From assembly GCA_029204225.1 (NCBI GenBank), contig CM055101.1, positions 7,873,316-7,937,315 of the forward strand: a DNA stretch of 64,000 bases, in the 5' to 3' direction. Positions within the stretch are counted from its first letter, which is position 1. Every line of letters starts with the position of its first letter. Shown piece by piece: positions 54,781 to 64,000 of the stretch. The notes beneath the pieces are model-generated. The model made no database searches and was not told the DNA's origin. It worked only from the letters and a program-made list of their open reading frames with translations. This DNA is from Diphasiastrum complanatum. Taxonomy: Eukaryota > Streptophyta > Lycopodiopsida > Lycopodiales > Lycopodiaceae. Position numbers and translations under genes: made by a program.

Positions 54781-56035
54781 GTGAAAGATTATCAACCTCC
54801 AATTACTCAATTTGGACAAGATGTGATGGATATTGTACTTGGCATTGAAGAAGAACCACAAATTCCTCAAGAAATTCCAAGTACAAAAAGAGAGCCAGGA
54901 TGGCTCTGCATTATATTAAGATGAATGTCTCAAATGACATCTTAAGAGAAAATTGGTGCTTGTACTAATGCCAAAGATGCTTGGGATACTCTCAAGTCTA
55001 TCTATGAGGCAAAAAATACTTCTAGACCTCTAACACTAAGAACCAAATTTTTCAAAGTGTACAAAGAAGTGATGAATGTGCTTCAGCTTATGTAATGAGA
55101 GTTAAAGACCTCCATAGAGAATTGTCATGCATAGGAGACTCCATCAACCAAAATGAACTTGTTCAAGTCATACTTAATGGGTTTAAAGGAGGAATATGAC
55201 AACCTTGTTTAGAGTTATGCCATTAAGGAGGAGCTACCAAGTTTGGAAGCACTCCAAAGTGTGCTCATTTTTGAAGAATCAAGACAAGAGTATAAGCTCT
55301 TGAAAATGGAGAGACTGTCTCTCAACATTGATGGTAAAGCTCTCTTTACCAAAGACAAGCACAAAACAAGAAGTAAGAATCAACACCAATCCTCTTCAAG
55401 CGAAGAACAATCTTATTTCCAAGGAGAAAGGAGATGAGGATGAGTCCTCTCAAGCTTCCACATCCAAAAAGAAGAAGAAACACATCAAGTGTTTCTTTTG
55501 TGGCAAGAAGGGGCATTATGCCACCAATTGTTTCAAGAAGAAGAGTCAATTCAAGCAAGCCAACATTTCTAATGAAGAGAAGGAAGATGCTCATGCAAGT
55601 GATGAAGAGGGATCTCTTATGGTCTCGAGTTTTCTTCATCACCTTTCAAGAAGGGATAGTTCATGGTATATCGACAGTGGAGCTTCCTCACAAATGTGTA
55701 GGTCCAAGTATTCTTTTTCATCCATGTCACCTTATGAAGGAGCCAAGAAGTCCATTTACACAGCAAATGATCATGAGTGTGCTATTGAAGGCATAGGGAC
55801 CATTCCCTTAAAGCTTTCTTCATCAAAAGTTCTTTCTTTGTCTAATGTACTTATTGTTCCCAAGTTAACAAAAAACTTATTAGTGTTGGACAATTGTTTG
55901 ATAGTGGACTAGATGGTGAATTTCAATGTTGATACATGTACAATCAAGAAGCATGATGAGAGTCCTTGCATTTGGGTCTAGATATGGTGGAAATCTACAA
56001 GCTTGATCCAACGAGTATGCTAACTCTTGTGATAG
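54781..56035 (+). pseudogene. D-type copia gag and protease, inverted relative to F
   Basis: Gag begins mid-motif (ERLSTSNYSIW), then DVMDIVLGIEEEPQ, AWDTLKSIYEAKNTSRPL, YAIKEELPSLEALQSVLIFE, ESRQEYKLLKMERLSLN, each matching element D gag. Intact knuckle CFFCGKKGHYATNC near 55490-55531; protease DSSWYIDSGASSQMCRSKYS and VLIVPKLTKNLLV. Several frameshifts. It ends shortly after the protease at about 56035. Confidence 0.8.
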
Positions 56036-56039
56036 TGCT

Positions 56040-56356
56040 TTGCTACTCATACTTCCCCATGGCGTTAGATAAATTCAAGATCAACTGCCGATTGCCAGAC
56101 TACACTAACGTGTAGCCATGTTGGGTGGTTTTTGGGAATCAAGGTTTGTGGCCTGGATAACTTCCAATTGGATTGCCAGAGCCAATAAGTGTTTTTTTCT
56201 GCACAAACACGACTTCAATAAGGAGCGTCTGAAATTCATGGAGAAGGTGCAGTACCAGCTCATCAAGGTACGAGGTATGTCGTGAACAGACTAGAGCCCA
56301 AAATGAATAATCTTGAGAGGTGTCATGGGACCACCACCAATTTTGGTGGGGGATAC
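56040..56356 (+). pseudogene. Unrecognised frame before LTR K (copy K2)
   Basis: LPIARLH, AMLGGFWESRFVAWITSNWI and FLHKHDFNKERLKFMEKVQY; then a purine-rich run TTTTGGTGGGGGATAC and an LTR start. The first part matches the end of 29262-30164, so both are the same extra frame of a gypsy-like element. Confidence 0.4.
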
Positions 56357-56780
56357 TGTTGGAGGGTTTGCGATCCTAAGGCAACCCTAACCCCTAGTTA
56401 GTAAGTGAAAGGGATTTGGTAGCCCGATGATCACATAGTTTTATTTGATGATTAGAAAGTCAATAAAAGGACTTTAGGCCTTTTTGTGGGGACTTTTAAT
56501 GTCGCAGGGCTAAATGTCCAGTTAGTCAATAAAGTTGGGACTCCTACCATCAGGACTCCTATCACCTGATCAATATACTCTTTTGAGAAGGTGGATCATA
56601 TTGCCTATTTCAGATGTCTTCTATTCATAGAATTTTTGTTGTTAATTTTGTGTTACAAGATTCGATCTAGATTTCAGATTGACTTTCCCCTGGTTTGTAG
56701 CAATTATTTGGCAACCTTTGAGATAACTAAAGGTCTTGATCTTTCATTTATATTCCCTGGACTTTGTCTCTAAAGCACAA
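56357..56780 (+). repeat. LTR K (copy K2), 3' end undefined
   Basis: TGTTGGAGGGTTTGCGATCC, with CAATAAAAGG at about 56462 as a possible polyadenylation or TATA-like signal. The right border is not visible; E-type coding sequence starts by 56860. Confidence 0.4.
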
Positions 56781-56859
56781 TATTTATAGCAACAATCTCA
56801 TGAGAGCAACATTAGGTCATTCCAACTTCAGTAAGAAATTGTCCATATTTTGGTGAATC

Positions 56860-57322
56860 TATGTTCATATTTTGGTACCGAATGAATCTTGAAGATGGAC
56901 TAATGCTAATTTCTAGTTATATAGAGTCATGTGGAGCTGATTGCATCATTGTTGTACCCTTTTACTCATGGATTTTCAAGGGGTTGATGGTTCTTTATGG
57001 AAAGATGGTAATGGAGGCTCATATATGGGAGTTTTGGACACATACACTTCACCTGAAGGGAAATATGGAGGAGGCATGCAAGCGTTTGTTGTTCACTCAA
57101 ATTTATCACTTGTTTGCTACTGTTTTCCAGATATATCATAGGTGGAAGTAGATGTAAGAAATAGTGAAGCATTCCAATATGACATTATTCTCTATATCAA
57201 TAATGAAGTTTTTCCATTTCATATTTATAAATAATCAAAGGAAAAGACTTATTCATTAAGCATAGATCACATCTTGGGATTATGTTCTAAATCTATGCTA
57301 AAACTAGTTGAACAAGGAGTGT
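56860..57322 (+). pseudogene. Element G: end of E-type unknown frame
   Basis: MDFQGVDGSLWKDGNGGSYM parallels DDILWQDGDGGSFMEF of element E; VDVRNSEAFQYDIILYINNE parallels IDVRNSEASNLDTILYINYE; it ends SMLKLVEQGV with a TGA at 57322-57324 in the first bases of the LTR. One internal stop and a second stop before the last 30 residues. Confidence 0.55.
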
Positions 57323-57945
57323 GAAAATTGTCAACTAGTTTTCTAGTTTCTAGATTTCTAGTTAGTTTGGCAATTTGAGCCTATATGAGGCCAAATTAGC
57401 AAATAAACTTTACATGGTTTTCTCAAATGTGTGAAATTAGGGTACATGACCAAACTTTAAGTTGATTCCAACTCACTTAGTCACTTAGTCATGCAAAAGT
57501 TTATTTTTTTTGTACTTGACAATTTTGGGTTGTACTTGGGCAATTTTGGCCATTATGACTAATTTAGGACAAGTTTTGGATATGGAGGCCAAATAACTCT
57601 AGAGAGTGGAAGAGAGGTCATCACTTTCAACTATAAAATAACTTTGGACCCAATTTTGGTCATGTAGTGACTCATCGGTCCTTAGGGGCCCTATCTTGAC
57701 TTTTGGAGATGCCCTACAATTAGTAAGTGGTTAAGCTTAGGGTTTGTTGGCACTTGGCCACATCCAGGTTGAGTACTTGTATGCTCACTGTGTATACCAT
57801 TTTTACATTTGTCATTGCTCTCCATTTTTTCTGCCTGCATTTCTGCTTTCTCTCTCTTTCTTGACGGCGCCTATCCTCTTCCCTCATTTGTCTTGTGGAA
57901 ATTGTTTGATAGTTAGATCTTGGTGCCTTGGCTCTTGTTTCTACA
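57320..57945 (+). repeat. LTR G (626 bp), between two internal regions
   Basis: TGTGAAAATTGTCAACTAG...GTTTCTACA. The first 80 bases resemble LTR E, the rest does not. It follows a 3' internal end (purine run AACAAGGAG) and precedes a perfect primer site, so it acts as 3' LTR for one internal region and 5' LTR for the next. Confidence 0.75.
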
Positions 57946-57957
57946 TGGTATCAGAGC
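57946..57957 (+). other. Primer-binding site after LTR G
   Basis: TGGTATCAGAGC directly after the LTR end; 57958-58603 is leader sequence with recurrent TTTTGGAGGAGGGCRYCCAAAAATT-like words. Confidence 0.9.
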
Positions 57958-58603
57958 AACCGGATCTGCAGCAAGCTTTGTATGTAGCGCCCTACCAAAA
58001 GAGGAGCTACTCTACTTTGTGATCTGAAAATTCAATATCCTGCTGATTTTTCCAAGTGGAGTTTGGATCAGCTTTTTGTCTCTTTTCAGGTTGAAAAAGG
58101 ATGCCCATCATGGATCTTGGAGGAGCAATTTTTGGCGCCCAAAAATCAGCATCTCAAATCTTATTTTGTTGCAACCAATTTTCAGCAAGTCCTTGTCTTG
58201 AGGAGGGTGCCCAAAAATTTGCTTCTAATTTGGGTTTTGGAACCTTCTTACTTTGTTGATTAGTCAGGTTTTGTAGTTTTGGAGGAGGGCATCCAAAAAT
58301 TAAGCAAACCCTATTTTGGGTTAGGGCAAATTTGTGGCTAAAAATTGCAGATTTTCAGCAAGCAGTAGGGCGCTTTCAACAGCCCTATTGAAGTGTGTGT
58401 TGATCCCAGTATTTGGCTTCCTAATTGGCTTTCAATATAGGCTTCAATCGAAGCTAACCTAATTTTCAAGAAGCTCGTTTTTTTTGTGCAGAAAAAACAG
58501 CCATCTATCCATTATCTTTTGGCACTTTGATTGCAGATTGGAAGACAAATTGTGCTCCTAATTTCAATCATTAATTGTTGGAAATTTTTGAGTAGATTTT
58601 GTT

Positions 58604-58900
58604 TTGGAAAGGCTCTCTTTCTATCTACTACAAGCTGAAATTATGATGGAGGTAATGGCTAAAGAATCAGAAGCTATCAGTTCTTTGTTTAGTGAAGATC
58701 GGTTGGATGGCCACAAACTACTCCTTGTGGAGTTACATGATGAAGATTCTCTCATAGCGAAAGGGCTACAAGATTTGGTCAATGGTGATGAGGAAAGGCC
58801 CTCCTTCTTTGGCTCCTACTACACCGCTTGGACCATCATCATCATCTTTTTCTACATCTTCAGAAGAACAAAAGAAGTGGGATAGAAGGGATGCACAACC
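58604..58900 (+). pseudogene. Truncated copia gag after LTR G
   Basis: ESEAISSLFSEDRLDGH is the Gag N-terminus; the motif then shifts frame twice (NYSLWSYMMK in one, IAKGLQDLVNGDEERP in another) and passes into PSLAPTTPLGPSSSSFSTSS and KKWDRRDAQ. These are typical of a different copia gag (LDGxNYxLWSYMMK...VNGDEERP...RRDAQ) from those of D and E. The UBN2, knuckle and protease are missing. Confidence 0.65.
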
Positions 58901-59626
58901 AAAGTTATTTCCATCATCAAAGGAGAGTCAATTGGCAAAGAATGTTTATGAACTATTTTTGCAAGTTATTGAAGACTCAAGTAAGGTCAAAGAACCAGCA
59001 AGGAAGTTTTGTTCAAGTTTACTTTACTTGTTCTATTTAATGTTGAGCTATTTCATGTGGATGTGTGCAAATTGTCAAGATATGGTAAAACTAGATACGT
59101 TGGTGAGCATCATTTGATGTTGGAGTTGTACTAGCATTCTTGGTTGGCTTTGTTGATGGAAATGAAACTATTGGAGGCTCATTATATCACTCATTCATGA
59201 TCAAGTCATCAAGTGTGATGACATCTTGTGGCAAGATGGAGATGGAGGCTCATTCATGGAGTATCATGGTGGATACATGGCAACAAAGGACAAAGAAGGA
59301 TGAGACATGATGCAACAAATGTTGATCACTCACATTTATTGTTTGTTTGCTTGTATTTTTCTAGAGATTTCAAAGCTGATAAAATGGAGAAATCAATCTC
59401 ATTTACATTCTATGTGATTCTTCATGTCATATTGAAATGATATGTCAAACATTTTGTGAGGCAGCAAGTCATTGCAAAGGAAGTGGAGCTTCAACATGTG
59501 TCCCTCACAGGATGTGTAGCTGATATCTCACCAAAGCATCGTAAAAAGACTTGTTCACTGAAGCATAGGGACATCACTTGGACTGTTATCGAAGTCATGC
59601 TGAAACTAGCTGAAGAGAGTGTGTGA
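58900..59626 (+). pseudogene. E-type unknown frame fused to truncated gag (copy E3)
   Basis: ELFLQVIEDSSKVKEPARKF and SSLLYLFYL match the element E frame; DDILWQDGDGGSFMEYHGGY near 59215 is nearly identical to element E; the end reads MLKLAEESV with TGA at 59624-59626 inside the LTR. Several stops between. The gag-to-unknown fusion is direct, in one open stretch 58782-59117. Confidence 0.6.
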
Positions 59627-60263
59627 AAGATCAACTAGTTTAGTCATATTTGCTACATTTCTATATTTGACAAATTGAGGCCAACTTTATATTAGACTTA
59701 GAGTTTGACTTCTCAAAGTTATATTAGTCTAAATGCATTGAATAAACATTCTGAAAAGTGTGGAAAGATTAGAAGTCGAGTTTGAGTAGATTCAAATTTG
59801 AATGTTGGGTACATTGAATCTAGTCCTAAAATAGTAGGGTTCTCATATTGGAGGGAAACCAAGTGGCATTTTAGGTTTGAACCTGTTATAAAAGGATGTA
59901 ACTCGTGGATAGAGAGAATATTCTCTCTTCTCTATCTCATTTCATGCTATACATGGTTCTCTTGGGTTCTACTATCCATTGGTGCACTATACTTGTGATA
60001 TCTTGCAATTCTATGTGTAGAATGATCAATATTTGTTATTTATAGATCGACAACATTGTGAAATACAATCGCTTGTTGGTTTTGTACAGACAACAACTTC
60101 TTTTTATATTTTTGATTCATGTTTGATCAAGTTCTATTAGAGTTTGCATCTCATTTGTTGTGTAGATGCTGATTTTTCTACATTGCAAGATTGGTGATAT
60201 GTTGTACTGCTTAATCCAAGATCATTTTGATAGATTAGGATCTTTACGGATCTAAAATTTTCA
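59622..60263 (+). repeat. LTR of the element E family (3' LTR of E3)
   Basis: TGTGAAAGATCAACTAG start; further blocks (AAATTTGAATGTTGGGTACA, GGTTCTCTTGGGTTCTAC, TGTAGATGCTGATTTTTCTA) match LTR E in order; ends near GGATCTAAAATTTTCA. Confidence 0.8.
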
Positions 60264-60269
60264 CTTTGT

Positions 60270-60540
60270 CTCACACACACCAACACTCACATAGTCTCCG
60301 AGACACTGGAGAATGACATTTAAGGGTCACTCCACGGGTCAGGTACATACAACTGTCACATCCCATAGAAAATACTTGGCGAAAGTTTTGCCACGTTGAA
60401 AAGGTGAAGGCTTTCCCCCACCATTGGGTCACCCATCCAAGTTTTTACACTGGCTTGGCATGCTTAACCTAAGCATGTATAAACCAACACTACCTGCCAT
60501 CCGTTGGGAAAACTTCAAGTATTAACCTTGTTATATAATG
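60270..60540 (-). repeat. 5S-rRNA-like unit 1 (Cassandra-type LTR candidate)
   Basis: Minus strand: GGTTAAGCATGCCAAGCCAG and AACTTGGATGGGTGACCCAA correspond to plant 5S rRNA GTTAAGCGTGCTTGGGC...ACTAGGATGGGTGACCTCC, in the internal-control-region half of the gene. Flanks have no similarity to 5S rRNA, so it is not a functional 5S gene. Cassandra TRIM elements are the known plant LTRs carrying 5S sequence. Confidence 0.6.
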
Positions 60541-60689
60541 TATTGACGGGGTTGGCGGCCAAACCACCCTTGGGAGTTTAACGTACCTCAGATTTGGTGT
60601 ACCTGCCACAATGGTCTAATGGACTTATGGCTTGGTCTTATATCATACTGATATAATTTGTTTTTTCTCATTGGTCATCACAAAGGTTT

Positions 60690-60905
60690 TAAAATACACA
60701 CACACACCCACACTCACCTAGGCTCCGAGACACTGGAGGTCACTCCACGGGTCAGTACAACACGTCACATCAGAAAATAACTTGGCGAAGTTCTGGCATG
60801 TCGGAGAAGTGGAGGCCTTCCCCACCATTGGGTCACATATCCCAGTTTTTACACTGGTTGGCATGCTTAACTAAGCATGTATAAACCAACACACCTGCCA
60901 TCCGT
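60690..60905 (-). repeat. 5S-rRNA-like unit 2
   Basis: Second copy of the unit in the same orientation, about 420 bp away and somewhat more decayed (TTAGTTAAGCATGCCAACCA; ACTGGGATATGTGACCC). It stops abruptly at 60905. The 150 bp between the units could be the tiny internal region of a TRIM. Confidence 0.55.
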
Positions 60906-61640
60906 TTATTTGCAGATCCTGCACCACCATCTGCAATTGACCCTTTAGCAGTTGCACTTGTTGCTTTGCATCCTGCATGGCCTTGTCCATCTAATTTTGT
61001 GCAGTTGTTAGGGCGTTTTGCAGGGAGCTGACGTATCCTTCCAAGCGATCAACCTGTTGTTCGGCCATCTTCTTTTCAGTTTCAGATTTGTCTTCGTGTT
61101 GTTTGGCAATCTTCAAGTCTTGATCCAGCTGGACAACCTTCTAGCTCATGAGCATGTTTTCTGATTCCAGGTATGAAATTCTCTGTTCCATTTTTTTTTT
61201 TCTTCTCCAGCATAGACTGGATCACTTGCGCAAGGCTTGAGACCAAACCGAGAGTATCACCATACTCTATTGTTGTGGAGGCGGCAGCAGTAGGAGGACC
61301 TGATGGTACTATCCTTGGTTGGCGTGAAATAGATGTCGGTACTTCTTCTTCTTCAAAAATGTCTTCTTCCTCAAAACCCTCAAGCACAGTGGCGTTGAAC
61401 TGCTTCATTGATTTCACAGCTTGGTCGACCCGAAGTGTGGTTGGGACTTCTTCATCTTGCAATTGCTGGCTGGAGTCTTCAATACCAACATAGTATCATA
61501 GATGTGTTCGAATTCTCTTCCAGGGGATTGGAGTCCAAAGAGCGCAGGGCTCTAGGGCATTTCAAAAATTTCAGGTACCCCAAGGGGTCAAAATCATCGA
61601 ACATATCCATGAAATACTAAGTGTTTGGTGAAGTAGCTTC
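60906..61640 (-). pseudogene. Acidic, coiled-coil protein remnant of unknown identity
   Basis: Minus strand: MFDDFDPLGYLKFLKCPRAL, TLRVDQAVKSMKQFNATVLE, an acidic run (GFEEEDIFEEEEV), GLVSSLAQVIQSMLEKKKK, a frameshift at the Lys run, then heptad-like coiled coil (EQRISYLESENMLM, VVQLDQDLKIAKQHEDKSET, VDRLEGYVSSLQNALTTAQN). It could be a gag-like protein or a captured host gene fragment. No family recognised. 61641-61769 shows nothing. Confidence 0.45.
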
Positions 61641-61769
61641 GGTGTGTGGGGGTGAGGTGGCCTAGGCAGTTGTGATGGGAATGATAGCCCCAATGGTCAT
61701 AGACTATCCCTTTGTGGAAGCAGAGGTGAGCACCACGTGCGTGGTATAGCAGGATTGATGCCTACTTTC

Positions 61770-62786
61770 ATTCAAAAGGGATGGTGAGAACACATTCTGA
61801 TCCAAATCTATATGTCTTATGCTTTGATGGTATGGTTGCTTTGATTGCTCTTTATGTTGATGACTTGATTATTACGGGAAATAATCAAGAGATGATAGAC
61901 ATGATCAAGAAAGACCTCATGGAACAATTTGAGATGACGGATCTCAGCCTGATGCATTACTGCCTTGGAGTAGAAGTGTGGCAAAAAGGACATGAAGTGG
62001 GTTTAACACAGGTGAAGTATGTCAAAGAGTTGTTGCACAGGTTTAGGTTGCAGGATTGCAAACCAGTAAACACTCCTATTGAACCAGGTAAAAAGCTTTC
62101 ACAGTCATTTGATGCTACGCTATATAGACAGCTAGTAGGAGCTTGATTTACCTTACCACAACTAGACCAAATATATGCTATGTTGTTGGCATTGTAAGTC
62201 AGTTTATGGCAGCACCTACGGAAACGCATTGGAAAGTAGCTAAACTCATTTTGCATTATGTGAAGGCACTTTAGAGTATGGCTTGATTTACAGGAAGCAT
62301 GATGGTTTACCTGAGTTGTGTGGCTGTGTGGATGCGGACTGGGGAGGTGACTATGATGATCATAGATCCACCACAGGATATATATTCCAGTTTTGTGGTA
62401 ATTGCTTTTCCTGGTCTAGTAAGAAGCAAAGTACAATTGCTCTTTCCACCACAGAAGCAGAGTATAAGGCAATGTGTAGTGCTGCACAAGAAGCTATATG
62501 GTTGAGACAAATCTTGGAAGAAATTGGCATACAGCAAAAAAATCCCACGACTTTACATAGTGACAGTCAGAGTGGCATTCAGCTAGCAAAGAATCCAGTG
62601 TTCCATGCGAGAACTAAACACATTGAGATTCAATATCACTTCATACGTGAGAGGCTGCTGAGTCGTGAAATTCATGTTGTTCATTGTAGCACAGAAGAAC
62701 AACTAGCTGATATTTTCACTAAGCCACTTACTGGAGAAAAGTTTGATAAATTTAGATCAAAACTTTCTGTATTTAAAGTTTGTTGA
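61770..62786 (+). pseudogene. Copia element I: reverse transcriptase end and RNase H
   Basis: LIALYVDDLIITGNNQEMID (YVDD intact), MTDLSLMHYCLGVEVWQKGH, LQDCKPVNTPIEPGKKLSQS, LYRQLVGA then a damaged stretch (62143-62282) and an RNase H open to its end: DADWGGDYDDHRSTTGYIF, LSTTEAEYKAMCSAAQEAIW, LHSDSQSGIQLAKNPVFHA, ADIFTKPLTGEKFDKFRSKL, stop at 62784-62786. The RNase H part is the best-preserved copia domain in the window. Confidence 0.88.
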
Positions 62787-62828
62787 CTTTAAAGCTATGT
62801 ATATTACTGTATAAAAAGTGACTCTACT

Positions 62829-63085
62829 TTAAGGGAGAGATTTAGAATTAAAGTTAGAATCACTGTGTTACTGTACTGTGGGTCCTATCAATGGATAAGG
62901 ATCAGCTGGCCTCGCCACGAGGCAAGTCAACGGGGACACGCGTCCCGCCAACGGCAACCTGGGTCATGCATGGGTTGCCTGAGTGAACAACTATATGTAC
63001 AGTGTAATTTCATTTTGAGAAATATAGTTGCTATGTGAGCTTGCTGAGGAGAGTGATTTTCTGTCTGTGTTACTGTGTAGCATGA
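62829..63085 (+). repeat. Presumed start of 3' LTR of element I
   Basis: Purine run AAGGGAGAGA (62830 region) then TTAGAATTAAAGTTAGAATC, with the usual TG start apparently mutated. The right border is uncertain, near CACTGTGTAGCA. Confidence 0.4.
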
Positions 63086-63099
63086 TCTGTGTTCCTGTG

Positions 63100-63695
63100 C
63101 AAAGCCAATTCTAAGTATTTGGTGGGTCCATTACATTGAATACTAGTTTGGCTGATCATTCGGAACCAAAATTTGCAGGCATGTACAATACTGTGAAAAT
63201 AAGCTATAAAAATCTCGACGAAGGTCTCTGGGGATCTGAACCTATCAAGAGAACATTTTCCAGGGCTGGCGAAGGATGAACCTTCGCCCAAGAGAGTCCT
63301 TCGTCCAGGTACTGTCATAAATGCATTTTTCCAAGATCTGAGGCTATGACCAATCCAATTTTGACATTTTAAGACCATCTAGCAGGTCAGCAAAGGTTCA
63401 TAATGAAGGTAAGGTGCTCGGCGAAGGTTCCCAAAATGGCATATTACTGATCCTTCGCCTGACTCAAAAACTGGATTTTCTTGGACAGGGACCTTCGCCC
63501 AACTCAAATTAGATAAATCTGAAGTGGATGTACAGTTTGGAGACTCAGCGAAGGTTTCTGATACTGTATAGGCCAAATCTGACCCAAACATTGATTTTCT
63601 AAGTCATTTTTCATCAAAAATACTGTCCATCCTTTTTTCCATGCTGATGACTCCTCTGACTTTTGCTCATCAATCTTTGCTTAGTTATTCTTTTC
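63100..63695 (-). repeat. Region with clustered GCGAAGG/CCTTCGC words, probably gypsy LTR
   Basis: At least eight occurrences of GCGAAGG, CCTTCGC or one-base variants between about 63215 and 63550, in both orientations. It lies on the 3' side of the gypsy pol end at 63800-64000 (minus strand), where the 3' LTR is expected. No reading frame. Confidence 0.4.
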
Positions 63696-63715
63696 TTTTT
63701 TTTTTTTTTTTTTTT
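63696..63715. repeat. Poly-T run (poly-A on the minus strand)
   Basis: Twenty T residues, about 85 bp downstream of the gypsy pol stop on the minus strand. Confidence 0.9.
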
Positions 63716-63799
63716 ACTGTAGTTTCACACAAAACGGAAACAAATGAAATATTGAAAACAAGAAATTGAAAAACAAATAAACTAAAAAAATCTTTGAGA

Positions 63800-64000
63800 T
63801 CAGGCTTGTTGATCTGGCGGAGCCAGCTGCAAAAACTTGCGTAATCGGCTGCCATTTACCAAAGTATTAAATCGTTTTCCATCCAAGTGCTCAAGAATTA
63901 ATCTGCCATAGTTCAGAATTTCCTTCACTTTTATGGGCCTTCACCGGTAAACCTCAATTTTCCCTTGATCAGCTTGGTTTTGTACATCAATACAAGATTT
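63800..64000 (-). pseudogene. Ty3-gypsy pol C-terminus (cut by window edge)
   Basis: Minus strand: KVKEILNYGRLILEHLDGKR then FNTLVNGSRLRKFL and LAPPDQQA, stop TGA at 63802-63800. It resembles the last part of Tat/Athila-type Pol after integrase (VNGxRLKxF). The upstream part is outside the window; one in-frame stop is present near 63935. Confidence 0.55.

Noticed and set aside
60270-60540. A functional 5S rRNA gene
   Set aside because: Only the central 5S part matches; the ends and terminator are missing and the unit is diverged.
62299-62548. Extra frames over the RNase H of element I
   Set aside because: The frame 62283-62786 has all RNase H motifs; the others are shadows.

Overview
The window is plant nuclear DNA made almost entirely of decayed, nested transposable elements. 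Evidence: Ty1-copia and Ty3-gypsy Gag/Pol domains on both strands; primer-binding sites complementary to plant initiator tRNA-Met (TGGTATCAGAGC, or its reverse complement GCTCTGATACCA) next to LTR ends; a CACTA (En/Spm) transposase remnant; and a 5S-rRNA-like LTR resembling the vascular-plant element Cassandra. AT-rich sequence, deep nesting and no convincing host gene suggest a large, repeat-rich vascular plant genome. The species cannot be named.

Layout. 1-15498: composite cluster. Copia B is inserted in copia A (target duplication CAATG); copia C (4103-15493, target duplication AGCTT) is inserted in the LTR of A. C contains a head-to-head copia J, two unidentified coding blocks (U and V), and a complete non-autonomous element D (8548-13630, target duplication GTTCT). 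15499-17140: rest of the A LTR and a CACTA transposase. 17330-20370: LTR fragments and two gag fragments. 22200-24114: Ty3-gypsy gag/protease. 24120-29247: non-autonomous element E. 29250-32870: gypsy fragments and a long (TG)n(GA)n tract. 32870-45878: a second copy of the A/B/C/J/U/V cluster with an inversion of about 10.8 kb and, inside it, a 2.7-kb inversion. 45879-47700: copia H. 47760-52920: two gypsy fragments on opposite strands. 53006-54780: RT/RNase H end of copia F, whose LTR matches that of D. 54781-56035: inverted D-type gag/protease. 56040-60263: gypsy 3' end, then relatives of E in an LTR-internal-LTR arrangement. 60270-60905: two 5S-like units. 60906-64000: coiled-coil remnant, copia I and the 3' end of a gypsy pol.

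Most coding regions carry stops or frameshifts. The most unusual content is a set of elements (D, E, G/E3, perhaps H) that keep LTRs, Gag and protease but lack RT/RNase H where their 3' half is visible. In its place they carry long unrecognised reading frames. These frames recur between copies and, in E, G and E3, run through the polypurine tract so that the stop codon lies inside the first five bases of the 3' LTR. F carries the RT/RNase H and shares the LTR of D, so it is the natural candidate helper. All element letters are local labels.
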